Positions 26,930 to 38,045 of a DNA stretch of 64,000 nucleotides are shown here, piece after piece. Each line of letters opens with the position of its first letter. The stretch's first letter is position 1. A program made the translations under genes and the position numbers. This DNA is from Nipponacmea schrenckii (Eukaryota; Mollusca; Gastropoda; Lottiidae), in NCBI GenBank assembly GCA_030562195.1, contig CM060201.1, positions 23,914,067 through 23,978,066 on the forward strand, in the 5' to 3' direction. A model generated the notes under the pieces. The model was not told where the DNA came from. It ran no database searches and was given only the letters and a program-made list of their open reading frames with translations.

Positions 26930-28873
26930 TTAAAATCCTATACACAACATTGTCACCGAGATTAAAACACATAGATATGTAATGCCTATATTTCCAGCAG
27001 AAGATGCTGAAGAGATTTCTTTGGAAAATGGCGGAGGTACCGTCCAATCCTGGGCTAAATGAGCCATTGTTTTATTAGCGCTCACACAATTCGAAGATTC
27101 CTTTTGCAATATGAGTCGTTTCATTAATAAGTTTGAATACGATTCGTCACCGCGTTGGATTGCCCTAGCTGTAAATGTATTACAAGAAGCTGCAGGTACC
27201 TGAATGATTTCGTTTTTGTTTAGGACAATCCAACAGAAATACTGTTTATCACCTTCATCTAATTCTCTAGAAATTATAATGGATTTTAAACTTGATATAT
27301 AAGTCAAAGAACCTATACATCTATATTCCACAGTGTCTATTACGCCGCCATTTTGCATGTATGACAGAAATATTGTTCTAGGTTTGGAAAACGTTCCTTG
27401 TACGATACATCCCTGTTTTCCGTGATTGTCTACGAAAGCACTTACTTTTTTCATGGAAGAAGGTAAATTACACGTCACATAATTCTCGTTGTTTGATTCG
27501 CGCACGATACTTTGAAGCGGAAACGTTTCCGACGTCTTAATGTCCAGTCTCTCCGTATCGACCAACGTCTTGAAGTTATCATCATCACAGATACGAGCGT
27601 CTGAAAGATAAACTGGCCATAACATGACTTTACTCAATCTAAATCGCATGACACTAGGAGATGGTGTGTTGTACTGCAGACACGAAAATCGCGGATAACA
27701 TCCGTTTGTGAATTCTTGTAATAAGACACGTCGCAGTGGAATTGTTTCCTTGTCAAACGTAACGCATCGGAATTTTCCGATCTGGGCGTAAACCAACGAA
27801 GAATTTTCAATGCTAATTTTTTCGTTGCCTTCTAAAGTACTTTTAACCCAACTTCCAAGAATAGACTGTGGAAAGGTGCAGTATTTTATGGTTTCGTTTG
27901 AATGGCACTGACCACACGTTCTTGGACACACGTCCTTGACCTCCGAGCTACAATATTCGCCGACCGATTCACAGGCGTAGAATTCGTCAGTACATTCGTG
28001 AGTGATGTTTTTCTTTCCAATTTTGTCCATTTGTAAATATTTGAGTCTATTATTATTGATGTTCCCCGACTCACAAACCCAATCAAGGAATACAAATATT
28101 TTCGCCACGTCTCCATTAGGCGAAAATAACACTCGGATACACCAAAAATATCGATCATTGTTTTTCCGCAAGATGGCGTATCTATCACCACCCTCTTCCC
28201 ATGTTGCAATACAAGTCGTCTTTTGTACGAGATCAAAATTGCCCTCTGTATGAAGACAATTTTTATTACGAAATCTGAAAGTTATGCCCTCGCCTTGTGT
28301 ACAATCACTTTCTATCCGTACCGGCGGTATGGTGTCTGTACACTTGTGATTGATATTCATCAGTCCACTGTTGAAATACATGTCAAAATTGTAACCACCC
28401 GTAAATGGACAACTCGTTTTTTCGTCCAGCGAATAGTGTTCATGGGAAATCCATGGCCATGGATCAAGCGCCAACCACTGGTCACGACACAAGTAGTCGT
28501 TGGGAGTTCCCGGCTTGATATGTGAAGTACTGATTTGTATGACGCTCTTGCTTCTTGGCAGAAATTTTAAACACAGAAACCTATCTGTGAATTCCGATTC
28601 GATATGACGAGTTAGGTAGCGATCACCTTGGACTATCTTCCAACATTCTCGACGATAACTGGAGCACTTGAGAGTCTCTTTGCTGCAATCGTTGACCGTC
28701 ATTTCATCAGCCTCTACATGATAAGTGTTGATACGATCTGTATGATTTAATATCCATGGCTTGGATTCGGTCGTTTGCAAAAAATCTGGAAACAAGCACC
28801 TGATTCTTTTTTCACTTGCGGATTCGAGTTCGACACGATCGATTAACAGTAGAAGGATGACCACAGTGAACAT
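26930..28873 (-). CDS. Secreted, probably GPI-anchored cysteine-rich protein with ShKT domain
   Basis: 647 aa in one coding exon. The signal peptide is MFTVVILLLLIDRV..., cleavage near residue 19. A six-cysteine ShKT domain at residues 294-323 has Cys at 294, 301, 308, 316, 320 and 323 and ends CPRTCGQC. Three segments begin with a C-x-(F/L)-P signature (26, 332 and 468), and CPFTGGYNFD (about 155-164) recalls the DUF7042-7045 group of invertebrate extracellular proteins; that link is from memory and moderate. Many cysteines and NxT/S sites fit the extracellular space. The C-terminus has small residues (SSASSAG, about 621-627) then a hydrophobic tail with no basic end, as in GPI signals. CTTTTTATCTTTACAG ends 13 nt before the ATG, so a 5' UTR intron is likely. 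A poly(A) signal is at 26847-26852. Function is unknown. Confidence 0.85.
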   Translation of the reverse strand: MFTVVILLLLIDRVELESASEKRIRCLFPDFLQTTESKPWILNHTDRINTYHVEADEMTVNDCSKETLKCSSYRRECWKIVQGDRYLTRHIESEFTDRFLCLKFLPRSKSVIQISTSHIKPGTPNDYLCRDQWLALDPWPWISHEHYSLDEKTSCPFTGGYNFDMYFNSGLMNINHKCTDTIPPVRIESDCTQGEGITFRFRNKNCLHTEGNFDLVQKTTCIATWEEGGDRYAILRKNNDRYFWCIRVLFSPNGDVAKIFVFLDWVCESGNINNNRLKYLQMDKIGKKNITHECTDEFYACESVGEYCSSEVKDVCPRTCGQCHSNETIKYCTFPQSILGSWVKSTLEGNEKISIENSSLVYAQIGKFRCVTFDKETIPLRRVLLQEFTNGCYPRFSCLQYNTPSPSVMRFRLSKVMLWPVYLSDARICDDDNFKTLVDTERLDIKTSETFPLQSIVRESNNENYVTCNLPSSMKKVSAFVDNHGKQGCIVQGTFSKPRTIFLSYMQNGGVIDTVEYRCIGSLTYISSLKSIIISRELDEGDKQYFCWIVLNKNEIIQVPAASCNTFTARAIQRGDESYSNLLMKRLILQKESSNCVSANKTMAHLAQDWTVPPPFSKEISSASSAGNIGITYLCVLISVTMLCIGF

Positions 28874-28886
28874 TTTTGTGCGAAAT

Positions 28887-29401
28887 CTGTAAAGATAAAA
28901 AGGTAAGAATTAATACTCTATCATTTATCAATTCACTTTTTTCGCGTATAATTTCAATGCAATTAAAAGAAATATATAGACAACGCTTCGCTGCTTCTGA
29001 AATTTGCATTGGTATTTAACTAGTAGGTCAAAGAACTACATCTGTATATTGTTCAAGTATGGTGGTCCCACACAGTTCGTTTTACCTGATTATCGAAGAA
29101 AAATATTTTTTGATACCGTCACCAATGGCCATTATTGATTACATCTGCAATAACTCGTCATACAATACAAATCTAAATATACGGATATTTCCATAACGTT
29201 TACATATAACAGTTTTATAAATATATATCACTTCCGGTTTCGCAATTACATTGGTCGCCAACAACAGACACTCTCGTATCGGCTAGATAAATATAAATGT
29301 TTCACTCGTTGGATTATTGAGATCATGCTGGTGTCAGTTCCGACCTAAAATGCGAACCTTTCTTATCAGCTTAATTAAAAAGATATTATTTACTTTCTAA
29401 T
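28887..29401. other. Upstream region of the ShKT-protein gene
   Basis: Probably contains its 5' UTR intron and first exon, placed by the acceptor at 28887-28888. No further gene is recognised. Confidence 0.4.
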
Positions 29402-29626
29402 TCAAGAAGTTGTCAAAGTGCAGTTTGTATCCAACCCAGCACAGCGAAAACAAATTCCCACACAGGTATTAATGTCTACAAAAAAGTGTTCCTGAATAGA
29501 GCACAACAGAGTTTGCTTGTGGGCTGTACCATCAGAAAGCAAACTTTTATAAGCTACTATGCACGGATTATTTTCCTGGTCTATCGATCCGCTTAACTTT
29601 TCTTCACGTTCTGAATCCCATTGCAT
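29402..29626 (-). CDS. Possible small cysteine-containing ORF (74 aa)
   Basis: An ATG-initiated frame with six cysteines concentrated towards the end (VGICFRCAGLDTNC) and a codon mix less AT-biased than the surroundings. It lies upstream of the ShKT gene on the same strand and could be an isolated exon. There is no signal peptide and no family recognised. A chance frame is possible. Confidence 0.2.
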   Translation of the reverse strand: MQWDSEREEKLSGSIDQENNPCIVAYKSLLSDGTAHKQTLLCSIQEHFFVDINTCVGICFRCAGLDTNCTLTTS

Positions 29627-30429
29627 GTTTATGTATGGTTCAAATCAGAATAACAAATGGGTCTGTTGTTACACGTATATTTAATACGTCCCTAGACAGT
29701 CTAAAACATGTAGACTTATATTCAGTCTCTGATAGATTATAATTGACAAAATCTAAAGTTATTGGAAAGCTATTCTGTGAAAGTTTATAGACTTATAAGC
29801 CACGTCCTTGTGTTGATTCACACTTCAATGGCTGTACGATAACATGTACTTTGTCAGTTGGTATACTGTATAGATCTATATTGTTTTACTACATAATTAC
29901 TATTCTCAGGGTGCAAGTCTCACTTCCTGTTTGACTGCAATCAATTAACCAACAGAGACTTGCAGATCTTTAATTTGATAAAATTGACTATTATTCAGAA
30001 TATTCCAGTTTAAAAAAAATTATAGTTCCAAGTGAAATATTTTCAGGACATTCGCTAGACGGACATGTTGACTCTAAATAATACTACGTATTTTAGAGAC
30101 AGACGACCAAGCCTGTTGAGAACACGAAATTTTGTAATACTTCCTTTAGACCTTTGAAAACAGCAAATTTTGTAAAGCAAAAAATAATTGTGGGATAATA
30201 TGTACCTTTAAACAAAATGACATTAAGTGATCCACGTGATCCAAAACATTGATTTTGAGACAAGTCTTTTGATTGGCTTAAATTTTCAATGACAGTAAGT
30301 GACAGTAAGTCTTATTTAAAATGGCAACCATCTTAAAAATAGCTCAACGCTTGGATATTTCAACCTAGATTAGAGTAAAAAATCAGTGGTCTGGAAATAG
30401 CAAAATCCTGCCATTGTACCCTGCATGGG

Positions 30430-30615
30430 CGTTCCCCGTGTTCATTGGCCAAATAGGTGCAGAAGAGTAGGACGTAGATCCGTTCGAGCCATTTCATTTT
30501 ATTCATACAGTCGAGGATTCTCACAGATCGCTGTTACACGAGGAGTGTAGGCGTATATTCCCCTCCGACCTGCACCACAGATTGTCTTGGTTGACAATTT
30601 CTGTCCAGAGATTGT
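30430..30615 (+). mobile_element. SINE-2 copy, opposite orientation and partial
   Basis: GGTGCAGAAGAGTAGGACGT is the reverse complement of the left-hand part of copies at 34535 and 47008. A second segment with CCTCCGACCTGCACCACAGA lies in the forward sense, so the copy is rearranged. Confidence 0.5.
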
Positions 30616-30662
30616 GGGCTCACCATGGCATCTGTATTGCTATACTAACATATTTTGATATT

Positions 30663-30890
30663 TTGGTTGGTTTTAAAGAGGCTTTCTAAATGTTTTATGT
30701 GTATTAAGGACACTGATAGCATCAATTTGCACCATTCCAATTTTATATCAGACATCAATGGTTCCTGCAATCCCATTAAAACCAAGTGTTTGATTACGTC
30801 TCTTGTAGCAAAATATGTTTGTCTCACATAAGACCTTTGCGATAAGGCCTTTACAATCTCGTTAAGCTGCAGCTGAAATCCTAATGGCAC
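30663..30890. repeat. Interspersed repeat (also at 4190 and 58650)
   Basis: TGTGTATTAAGGACACTGAT, GCATCAATTTGCACCATTCC and, towards the right end, GCGATAAGGCCTTTACAATC; the last is the reverse complement of the left edge of the 58650 copy. This suggests inverted ends and a short DNA element. Confidence 0.5.
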
Positions 30891-31379
30891 CATTAATCAT
30901 ATAGGAAAAATTGCATTCTGTCATCTTCGTTTTTGAAATTTAACAAAATATTCTTTCAAGAACACGTTTAATATACATCAGACGGCAAAAATGACAAAGA
31001 TCAGATCAGACCTATCAATCACTCTAATATTCACATTGGGAACCCTACTTTAATCTTCACGTGCGATCTCAAGGGACAACCCTATGATAAGATAATATCT
31101 TATTCTAAAGCAATATTAATAATGTAAAATAAATTAAAATTTTCTGCTGCATAAATGATGGGTTAATATATTTTTCGTCTCATAATAAGTGGTCCTTTTA
31201 AAAATACGGAGTCAAAAAGTCTGAAATTATAGAATATTAAAATAAGAAATCCTGCAATGATTAAGATGCCTTGCATTTATTGATTACTTACCAGACGTCA
31301 TTTTCGGTATTTTTTGGATGCTGAGGGGTTGCGTGTAGTAAGAGTTAAAAGAAAGAAATACTAATTTTAGAGGGTAGCA

Positions 31380-31466
31380 ATTAAGGATTCTTTCTACCAG
31401 CTAGTCCTTTGGTATACATCGGCATTGATCTTTCCTGGACTGTCCGAACAACTGGTTTAAAGTTGG
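31380..31466 (-). mobile_element. SINE-1 fragment
   Basis: Reverse complement of the body: GGATTCTTTCTACCAGCTAG through CATTGATCTTTCCTGGA. Confidence 0.65.
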
Positions 31467-33211
31467 GTTCTCTTTTTGTTTAGAGTCAAATCAAGCTTAC
31501 TAACTTGTTAATCGGTGTTTCCACTGAATCATCTATGTACTCTTATTAAACCGTAGGCGGACGAAAAAATGCTTGGGGAATCCCCTGGGTAATCGAAAAA
31601 AAAGGGACTAAATGATGTTTCTTGATCTGGCCGACCAAGGAAATTCTTTTCCTAATTAGGCAAACTGGTAATTTATCGTTATTTAGAACATCTCATTCTT
31701 TAAATTTTTTTCATTTATGGAATTTTTTGAAAATGGCAACTTTTAAGATTTTTTCAAGGATAGTAATAAGGGAGATCTTGGACGTTCGATCGTGAGCTGC
31801 AAACACTCTGACTGATTAGCTTAGAAAAAGGATCCCAGTTTCTGAGACTAAGCTACGATTGGTCAAACGTATAGTGTACGTTTCTCTTCATTCATCTAAT
31901 CATTAAAAAGTTTTATATCAAATTCACAGGTGAGATTTTTACAGCTGTCAGGAATCCTATTGTCTACAGACTAAAAAAGATCCAGGAACCTTCTATAGCT
32001 GACAGAATCTGAGACGTCTGAGTATGAACTCTATTCTAGGAACACTTCTACACGACTCAAGTCTTGTAATGATGTCAGTCAATCACTCGGTTTAAAACAA
32101 AATAGGCTATATCCGTCTTAGACCGAAAGCTCTGATATGACTCCACTCACCCAATAACTGTCTAAATACCTATAACAGGCCATAATAGAGGTAGATGTTT
32201 CGGACTATGTATAACTGTAGTCTACACCTTATAACCTGGATAAAAGTGCGAATGATTAAAAAAATTAGAAATGTACAGTTTTTTTCATAAGAAGCAAACA
32301 GCGATGTATGAATATGTAAAAAAACCTTAACCTATAAATTAACTTACATAGAAGTTTAAGATTGCAGGAAAGCATAATATATCATGTTATTGCCCTAAGA
32401 CCCAGACCCACTACTCCAGGTCCACCGACCCTGGTCAAATCAGGGCTTAACTTGTTTGTCGCAGTCAGTATAAGCCTATATTAACTAGGGAAAAGCAGCA
32501 GATTTTGAGTTACCAGGTGACCAGGGTCACTACCAGATTCATTCCAGCTGGGAAGTAAAGAACCATTCGGTTACCGCTCGGCTACTTCCGTATATTTCCG
32601 TAACACAAAATACGATCGCGGAGGGTCGTTTGGTTAAGAACATCCGAGACTCATGGCGGTAACTGCGCTTTTTTTCAAGCAGTTACGCGCCTTTAACTAT
32701 AACTAGCGGTCGCTGAAAATCAAGTTGCTTGCAGGATCATAGTGACTTCAACTTTCAATAAAATGTTTTGTTTGTAAAAGGTTTAAATCTGTGTTACGAC
32801 TCTAACACGTGGAGACATTTAATTCGATTCAGCTATCTATTATATACTATAGACATAACACACGTTCTCGCCAATAATGGAAAATATGTGTTTTAGTTAC
32901 CTACTCTGGGATATGAATGGTCGAGCCGTACACCCTATAGGATACTGTTATACACGATAGAAACGTCAATTCAGATAGAAAGGAATATTCGGTTTGATTT
33001 AAATTCGCCCTGAGACCAATGATGGCTTGAGTGTTATTGACAATAAAAGTTGCGGAAATCCCCTGACTTTGTCCATTGTATAATTACAGATCTCATAAAA
33101 TTCTTTTAATATGATTACTTATACTCCAACAGTGTATATTGAAACTTCACTATGACCAGATTCCAGAGGGATATCGGAATTTCATGAATGGGTTATGGCA
33201 TCCGAAGCTAT
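31467..33211. other. No gene seen
   Basis: No convincing ORF. A short imperfect tRNA-like stretch near 32560-32590 (minus strand, GTAGCCGAGCGGTAACC) lacks a matching B box. Confidence 0.35.
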
Positions 33212-34045
33212 GTATGTTTCTTACATGGAAAGAGCACACACGAAACTATGTATGGTTCTTACATGGAAAGAGCACACACGAAACTATGTATGGTTCTTAC
33301 ATGGAAAGAGCACACCCGAAACTAAGTATGGGTATTACATGGAAATAACACACACGAAACTATGTATGGTTCTTACATGGAAATAACACACACGAAACTA
33401 TGTATGATTCTTACATGGAAATAACACACACGAAACTATGTATGGTTCTTACATGGAAATAACACACACGAAACTATGTATGGTTCTTACATGGAAAGAG
33501 CACACTCGAAACTAAGTATGGGTCTTACATGGAAATAACACACACGAAACTATGTATGGTTCTTACATGGAAATAACACACACGAAACTATGTATGATTC
33601 TAACATGGAAATAACACACACGAAACTATGTATGGTTCTTACATGGACAAAGCACACATGAAACTATGTATGGTTCTTACATGGAAATAACCAACACGAA
33701 ACTATGTATAGTTCTTAAATGGAAATAACACACACGAAACTATGTATAGTTCTTACATGGAAATAACACACACGAAACTATGTATGATTCTTACATGGAA
33801 ATAACACACACGAGACTTTGTATGATTCTTACATGGAAATAACACACACAAAACTATGTATGGTTCTTAAACGGACAAAGCACACATGAAACTATGTATG
33901 GTTCTTACATGGAAATAACCAACACGAAACTATGTATAGTTCTTACATGGAAATAACACACACGAAACTATGTATAGTTCTTACATGGAAATAACCAACA
34001 CGAAACTATGTATAGTTCTTACATGGATATAACACACAAGAACGT
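33212..34045. repeat. 38-bp minisatellite, about 22 units
   Basis: The unit contains CGAAACTATGTATGGTTC, TTACATGGAAATAAC and ACACA. Early units have GGAAAGAGCACAC in place of GGAAATAACACAC. Substitutions are few, so it is young or homogenised. A single inverted unit lies at about 45350-45382. Confidence 0.92.
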
Positions 34046-34534
34046 AGTTCACAACCATTTTTAATATCTACCTCGACTTAAAAAGTTTAATTTTTTTATA
34101 GTAGGCCTATTTCAATTATATATTTCACATCATAATTACAAGCTTTTAAAAAGTTTTAAATTTTATAGATTTTAAGGCTTTGTTGAAATATCATAGCCTT
34201 TTTAAAAATTCTAGATCAAGACCAATTTCCAATGGGAGGAACAAAGGTTGTAGACTGCTAGGAAACTTGATGCTGGCAGAGATCAAGACTGTAGCTACTA
34301 ATGAAACCTGATACGGAAATTAAATTCCATGGAGAAAAAGTGGGATTTGAAGGGTAGGCTGAAGTCGTAGAGTAGAGAAATTACATTTACATAAATCGCA
34401 AGGAGATGGAAACGGGTTGCGGGCTTCTGGTGATGATGAATGTTAAATGTAATGTTTATTGCAGGGAGCCATAAAGACTCATAAGAATGATATATAAATA
34501 TATACACGTACATCCACCTGAAACCTGAAATGAA

Positions 34535-34770
34535 ATAAAATGAATGGAGTGTTACGTCCTACTCTTCTGCACCGAATAGGCTAATGAAGACGTACAACAC
34601 CACGCAGGATGCCATGAGGGACAGGGTTTTTGTAATGTGCACAGTCTGTAGCACACGGGGTCTTGATTTACTGTCAGCCCCTCCGATTTGCGTCACAGAC
34701 AGGGAAGCAGGGTTGAAAAATCCGAAAGTTAATCTCGATCTTTGCACTCGAACCTTGAGTTAAACACCCT
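34535..34770 (-). mobile_element. SINE-2 copy
   Basis: AATGGAGTGTTACGTCCTAC, TCTTCTGCACCGAATAGGCT, then TAGCACACGGGG, CCCTCCGATTTGCGTCACAG and a B-box-like region near CACTCGAACCTTGAG at right. Confidence 0.7.
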
Positions 34771-34974
34771 CATTTTTCAATTTACAGTTGAATTGTACCA
34801 CCTCTGAAGAAAAGAAAAAGGTAAAAATCCATTCATTTCCTTTCCCTTCCGCTTATATTGGTTGCTTATATTCCTACGTGTCTTGAAAGACCCACTTTAT
34901 AATTAATTTCAAGCTCAAGAATGCCTATATTTACTGAAAAAACACGAGTATTCTAGATCTTAAAAATAAAGGTC

Positions 34975-35095
34975 TAATGAGATAATCCGGGATAGATCAA
35001 TGCCAAGAGGTTTGGACAAGGACCAGCTGGTAGAAAGGATCATGGCGGACTTGTGAACCTAATTTGTTATCCATGTAAAATATAGTTTGTTACGC
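34975..35095 (+). mobile_element. SINE-1 copy, partial
   Basis: GATAATCCGGGATAGATCAA through GACCAGCTGGTAGAAAGGAT to TCCATGTAAAATATAG. Confidence 0.75.
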
Positions 35096-35705
35096 AGTCA
35101 TTACATTATAGTCACTGTTTTCTTTATTAAACGCGTAACAAATGATGCACACTCAGTAAAGGCAAAGGCATTTGTTGACTTTCGATTTAACCTTTTTAAA
35201 TTATTAATATCCCGGAAATTAGCTTAAAGCCAGTACAGCACAATAACAGTATAGGAAGATAAACTACTGTATGGGCTTCCAAAACAAGAGAGGGGCAATA
35301 CGTTAGTAGTATCTTTTCGAGGACGAAAGAGTTCAGAAATATGAAGGATTGGTCCTAAGAAGCAATGGACGTAACTATGCGCTTTAGCCTTTTCAAGCTA
35401 TCCCCTAAAAACATTGTTCCAACACAGGTTCAGATATGTTTAGAATGTCGAGGCAAATTCTACAAGCTACTCAGACATGGACAATGGAAAACAAATCGGA
35501 ACAATCTACTGGCGTTAGTCACAAACTTAAGGGTGGGCTTTAAAAGTCATCCGCCTACCACTGCCCACCGGCCAACCGGAAATAAAAATGCCCTAAAAAT
35601 GAGTATAGTTAAATTTAAGGATCGTAGATTTTCATACTACAAAACGAAACTATTAAATTTTCAAACTTTTAGCAACCATTGGGCTAGCTCTTATACATAA
35701 TAGGC

Positions 35706-35873
35706 CATATTCAAGCGCCCTAACCTTAACTAAAGTTGAACTTTGGCTAACTTTACAAAGTTGGGATAAAAGACTTTCCTTTTATACATTGAAAGTCGAA
35801 GGTTAGCATGACTTTCGTAACGATCAAGCGGTGCATACATAAAGTTCGACTTTAGTCTAGGTTTAGGTTAAGT
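35706..35873. repeat. Short fold-back element, about 165 bp
   Basis: The left arm CCTTAACTAAAGTTGAACTT and the right arm AAAGTTCGACTTTAGTCTAG (continuing GTTTAGGTTAAG) are imperfect inverted repeats. A MITE-like structure; no second copy was found here. Confidence 0.6.
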
Positions 35874-36599
35874 ACGAGCACCGCATACGGCCGAATATGT
35901 CTTTTCTTTTTTATTACGGCCTGCATCGTTGACAAAAAGAAAAATACGTTGGAAAGGACTCTCTTAACTTTTGCTATGACTGAACTCCCAATCTTCGGGT
36001 TCGCAATAAAATCGCATAAATCCATATTGGCAACTTTCGTAAGGAGGAAAGCATATAAGCGTATAGGCATTCTACAAACACCCAGAATTCTCTTAATGTA
36101 ACGTGATAATTCACAATTCAAGGTTGTTTTTGCACAATTACCAATACCATTTTTTCTTTTCGGGCAATCAGTGACTTTTACTGATAATTCATTATTGATG
36201 ATAGCATTTTCTTGACTTCTTTCAAGTGTTCCAATTTGTAAATGGGAATGAAGTGTTTGTGCATTGAAGTGAAAGATATCAATTTCTTTTTGTTGGTTGA
36301 TTATGGTTTTAATTATGAATATTACACCGAACACCAATTATGCTCATTGTAAGTCCATTAGTCAAGAAATACAAGCATTATTGCTCTGAAGCTGTCAAAA
36401 CAAACTCCGTGATACTGTACAACACTGAATGAAAAGCTTTGATTTTAGTTGTCGAGTAATTCCATTATTGACAACTCGATACGTTATACGGTCAATGAGT
36501 ACATTGTAAATCTATATAATGTCCAAGTTGACTTTATTCACGTTTTTCTTTCTGATTCACAGTTGCTTAATCGCTTGTTATCCTCCGGGACTATTTTGA

Positions 36600-36815
36600 A
36601 AATTAAGGCTATTTTTTTTACTCACAATAGCAATTTTTGGCCAACTGTGACTATTTTGAACCATTATGGCCATTTTTCTACTCACTGTGGCTTTTTTGAC
36701 TCACTGTGGCATTCTATGACTCGCCATGTCTTTTTTTGACCAACTATGACTATTCTGGTCTCACTATGGCTATTTTTGACTTACTGTGGCTATTTGTGAC
36801 TCACTATGTCTAGAA
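36600..36815. repeat. Degenerate repeat of about 30 bp
   Basis: Motifs of the type TGACTCACTATGGCTATTTT are repeated seven or so times with many changes. Confidence 0.6.
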
Positions 36816-37689
36816 GTGAGTTATGTACAGTTCGTGGTTATCGTAGAAAAATAGAAAATAAAAGCGCACCTTGTGTGGACCTAAACTTTGTGTAACTATA
36901 TTGATGATCATAGTTTTTATAACAGGGACCATATATTAAAAAAAATATTGATTCCATTTTCTGATTTTGTGAATTATTTCTCATATTTCTTGTGCATAAA
37001 AAGTCTTTGGTATTTTTTTCCGCAGAATTTTAAATACGATTTTGTTTGATGGTCGGGTTTAGCACCGACCTGGATGATAGAATATCATAAGTCGGTTAAA
37101 AGAAGTTATTGTAAAAATAGCCCAAGAAGGTCAAACGGCCCCAAGTGATTTAACATCAAAAGAAAGAACAGAATAATGGATCATATGTTTGCGTGTTAAA
37201 AATCGGAAAAATCACAGACACAATCTAATGCGTTTCTGAGAAAGCTGAGAGAAAGTTATTTCAATTGACGAAATGCATCTTTTGATTCCATGCCAACTTT
37301 TGTTAAAAGGCCTCCCATATCCGGAACCTGAACAATAGCATGTTCCTAAAGCAACGTTTGAATAGACTCCATAGTAAAACACAAGTTCAATCAATTTAAA
37401 ACGATTGGTAAAGGAAATGATCCGCTTCCGGATTTAAATCGAAATAAAAATATTAGAAAAATACGAAAATAATTCTATCTATGTTTTATAAAAACTGCTA
37501 ATGGCCAAACCTCGAGGGAGCAGGGTTTTTCTTGGATTGTTCAACCTTGCAAAAACATTGGCTATTAATCTTTGGGTGGGAAAAAAGTTTCTTTTTCAGA
37601 CTTGATTAAGGTTTATTTTCTTCCTTCCTTCGCAGTTTCAGATTTTATCTGTTCTAAAAAAATACATACAGTTCTTGCAAATCTTGAAC

Positions 37690-38045
37690 TAAGAAATATG
37701 AGGGCCAAATAAAGGAAGGTAATCCATTTACCCTACCACGAAGCTGTTTTTTATGTGGTGGGGCAAAGGTAGGAATAAGAAGAAGGCCATAAAAAGGGTG
37801 GTAACCCATTTACCCTAATGCGTTATGGTGGTGGGTCAAGGTTGAACTAAGAAATAAAAAAATGAATGGAGTTTTACGTCCTATGCTTCGTTGGACTAAG
37901 AAGTAAGAAGGTCAATTAAAGTAAGATAGCCCATTTACCCTAACACAAGGCTGTTTTTGGTGCTGTAGCAAGGTTGGACTAAGAAGTAAGTAGGCCGAAA
38001 AAAGGGACGATAACTCATTTGCCCTACTCCAAGTCTTATGTTTTG
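37690..38045. repeat. Degenerate repeat of about 90 bp interrupted by a SINE-2 scrap
   Basis: ACTAAGAAGTAAGAAGGCC-like, CCCATTTACCCTA-like and GGTGGTGGGTCAAGGTT-like segments recur in order about four times. A piece of SINE-2 (AATGGAGTTTTACGTCCTA) interrupts the array at 37863. Confidence 0.65.

Noticed and set aside
33139..33386. Overlapping frames in the 38-bp array
   Set aside because: 38 is not a multiple of three; the frames are products of the repeat and break after a few units.
33212..34045. CRISPR-like array
   Set aside because: Units are contiguous with no unique spacers, and the window is a eukaryotic genome.
35365..35700. 111-residue plus-strand frame
   Set aside because: No recognisable family, no splice or poly(A) context, and composition typical of chance.
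35852..36337. 161-residue open frame on the minus strand
   Set aside because: Long for AT-rich DNA, but there is no domain or signal peptide, it has a low-complexity hydrophobic/Lys composition, and its 3' end overlaps a fold-back repeat. A chance frame is more likely.
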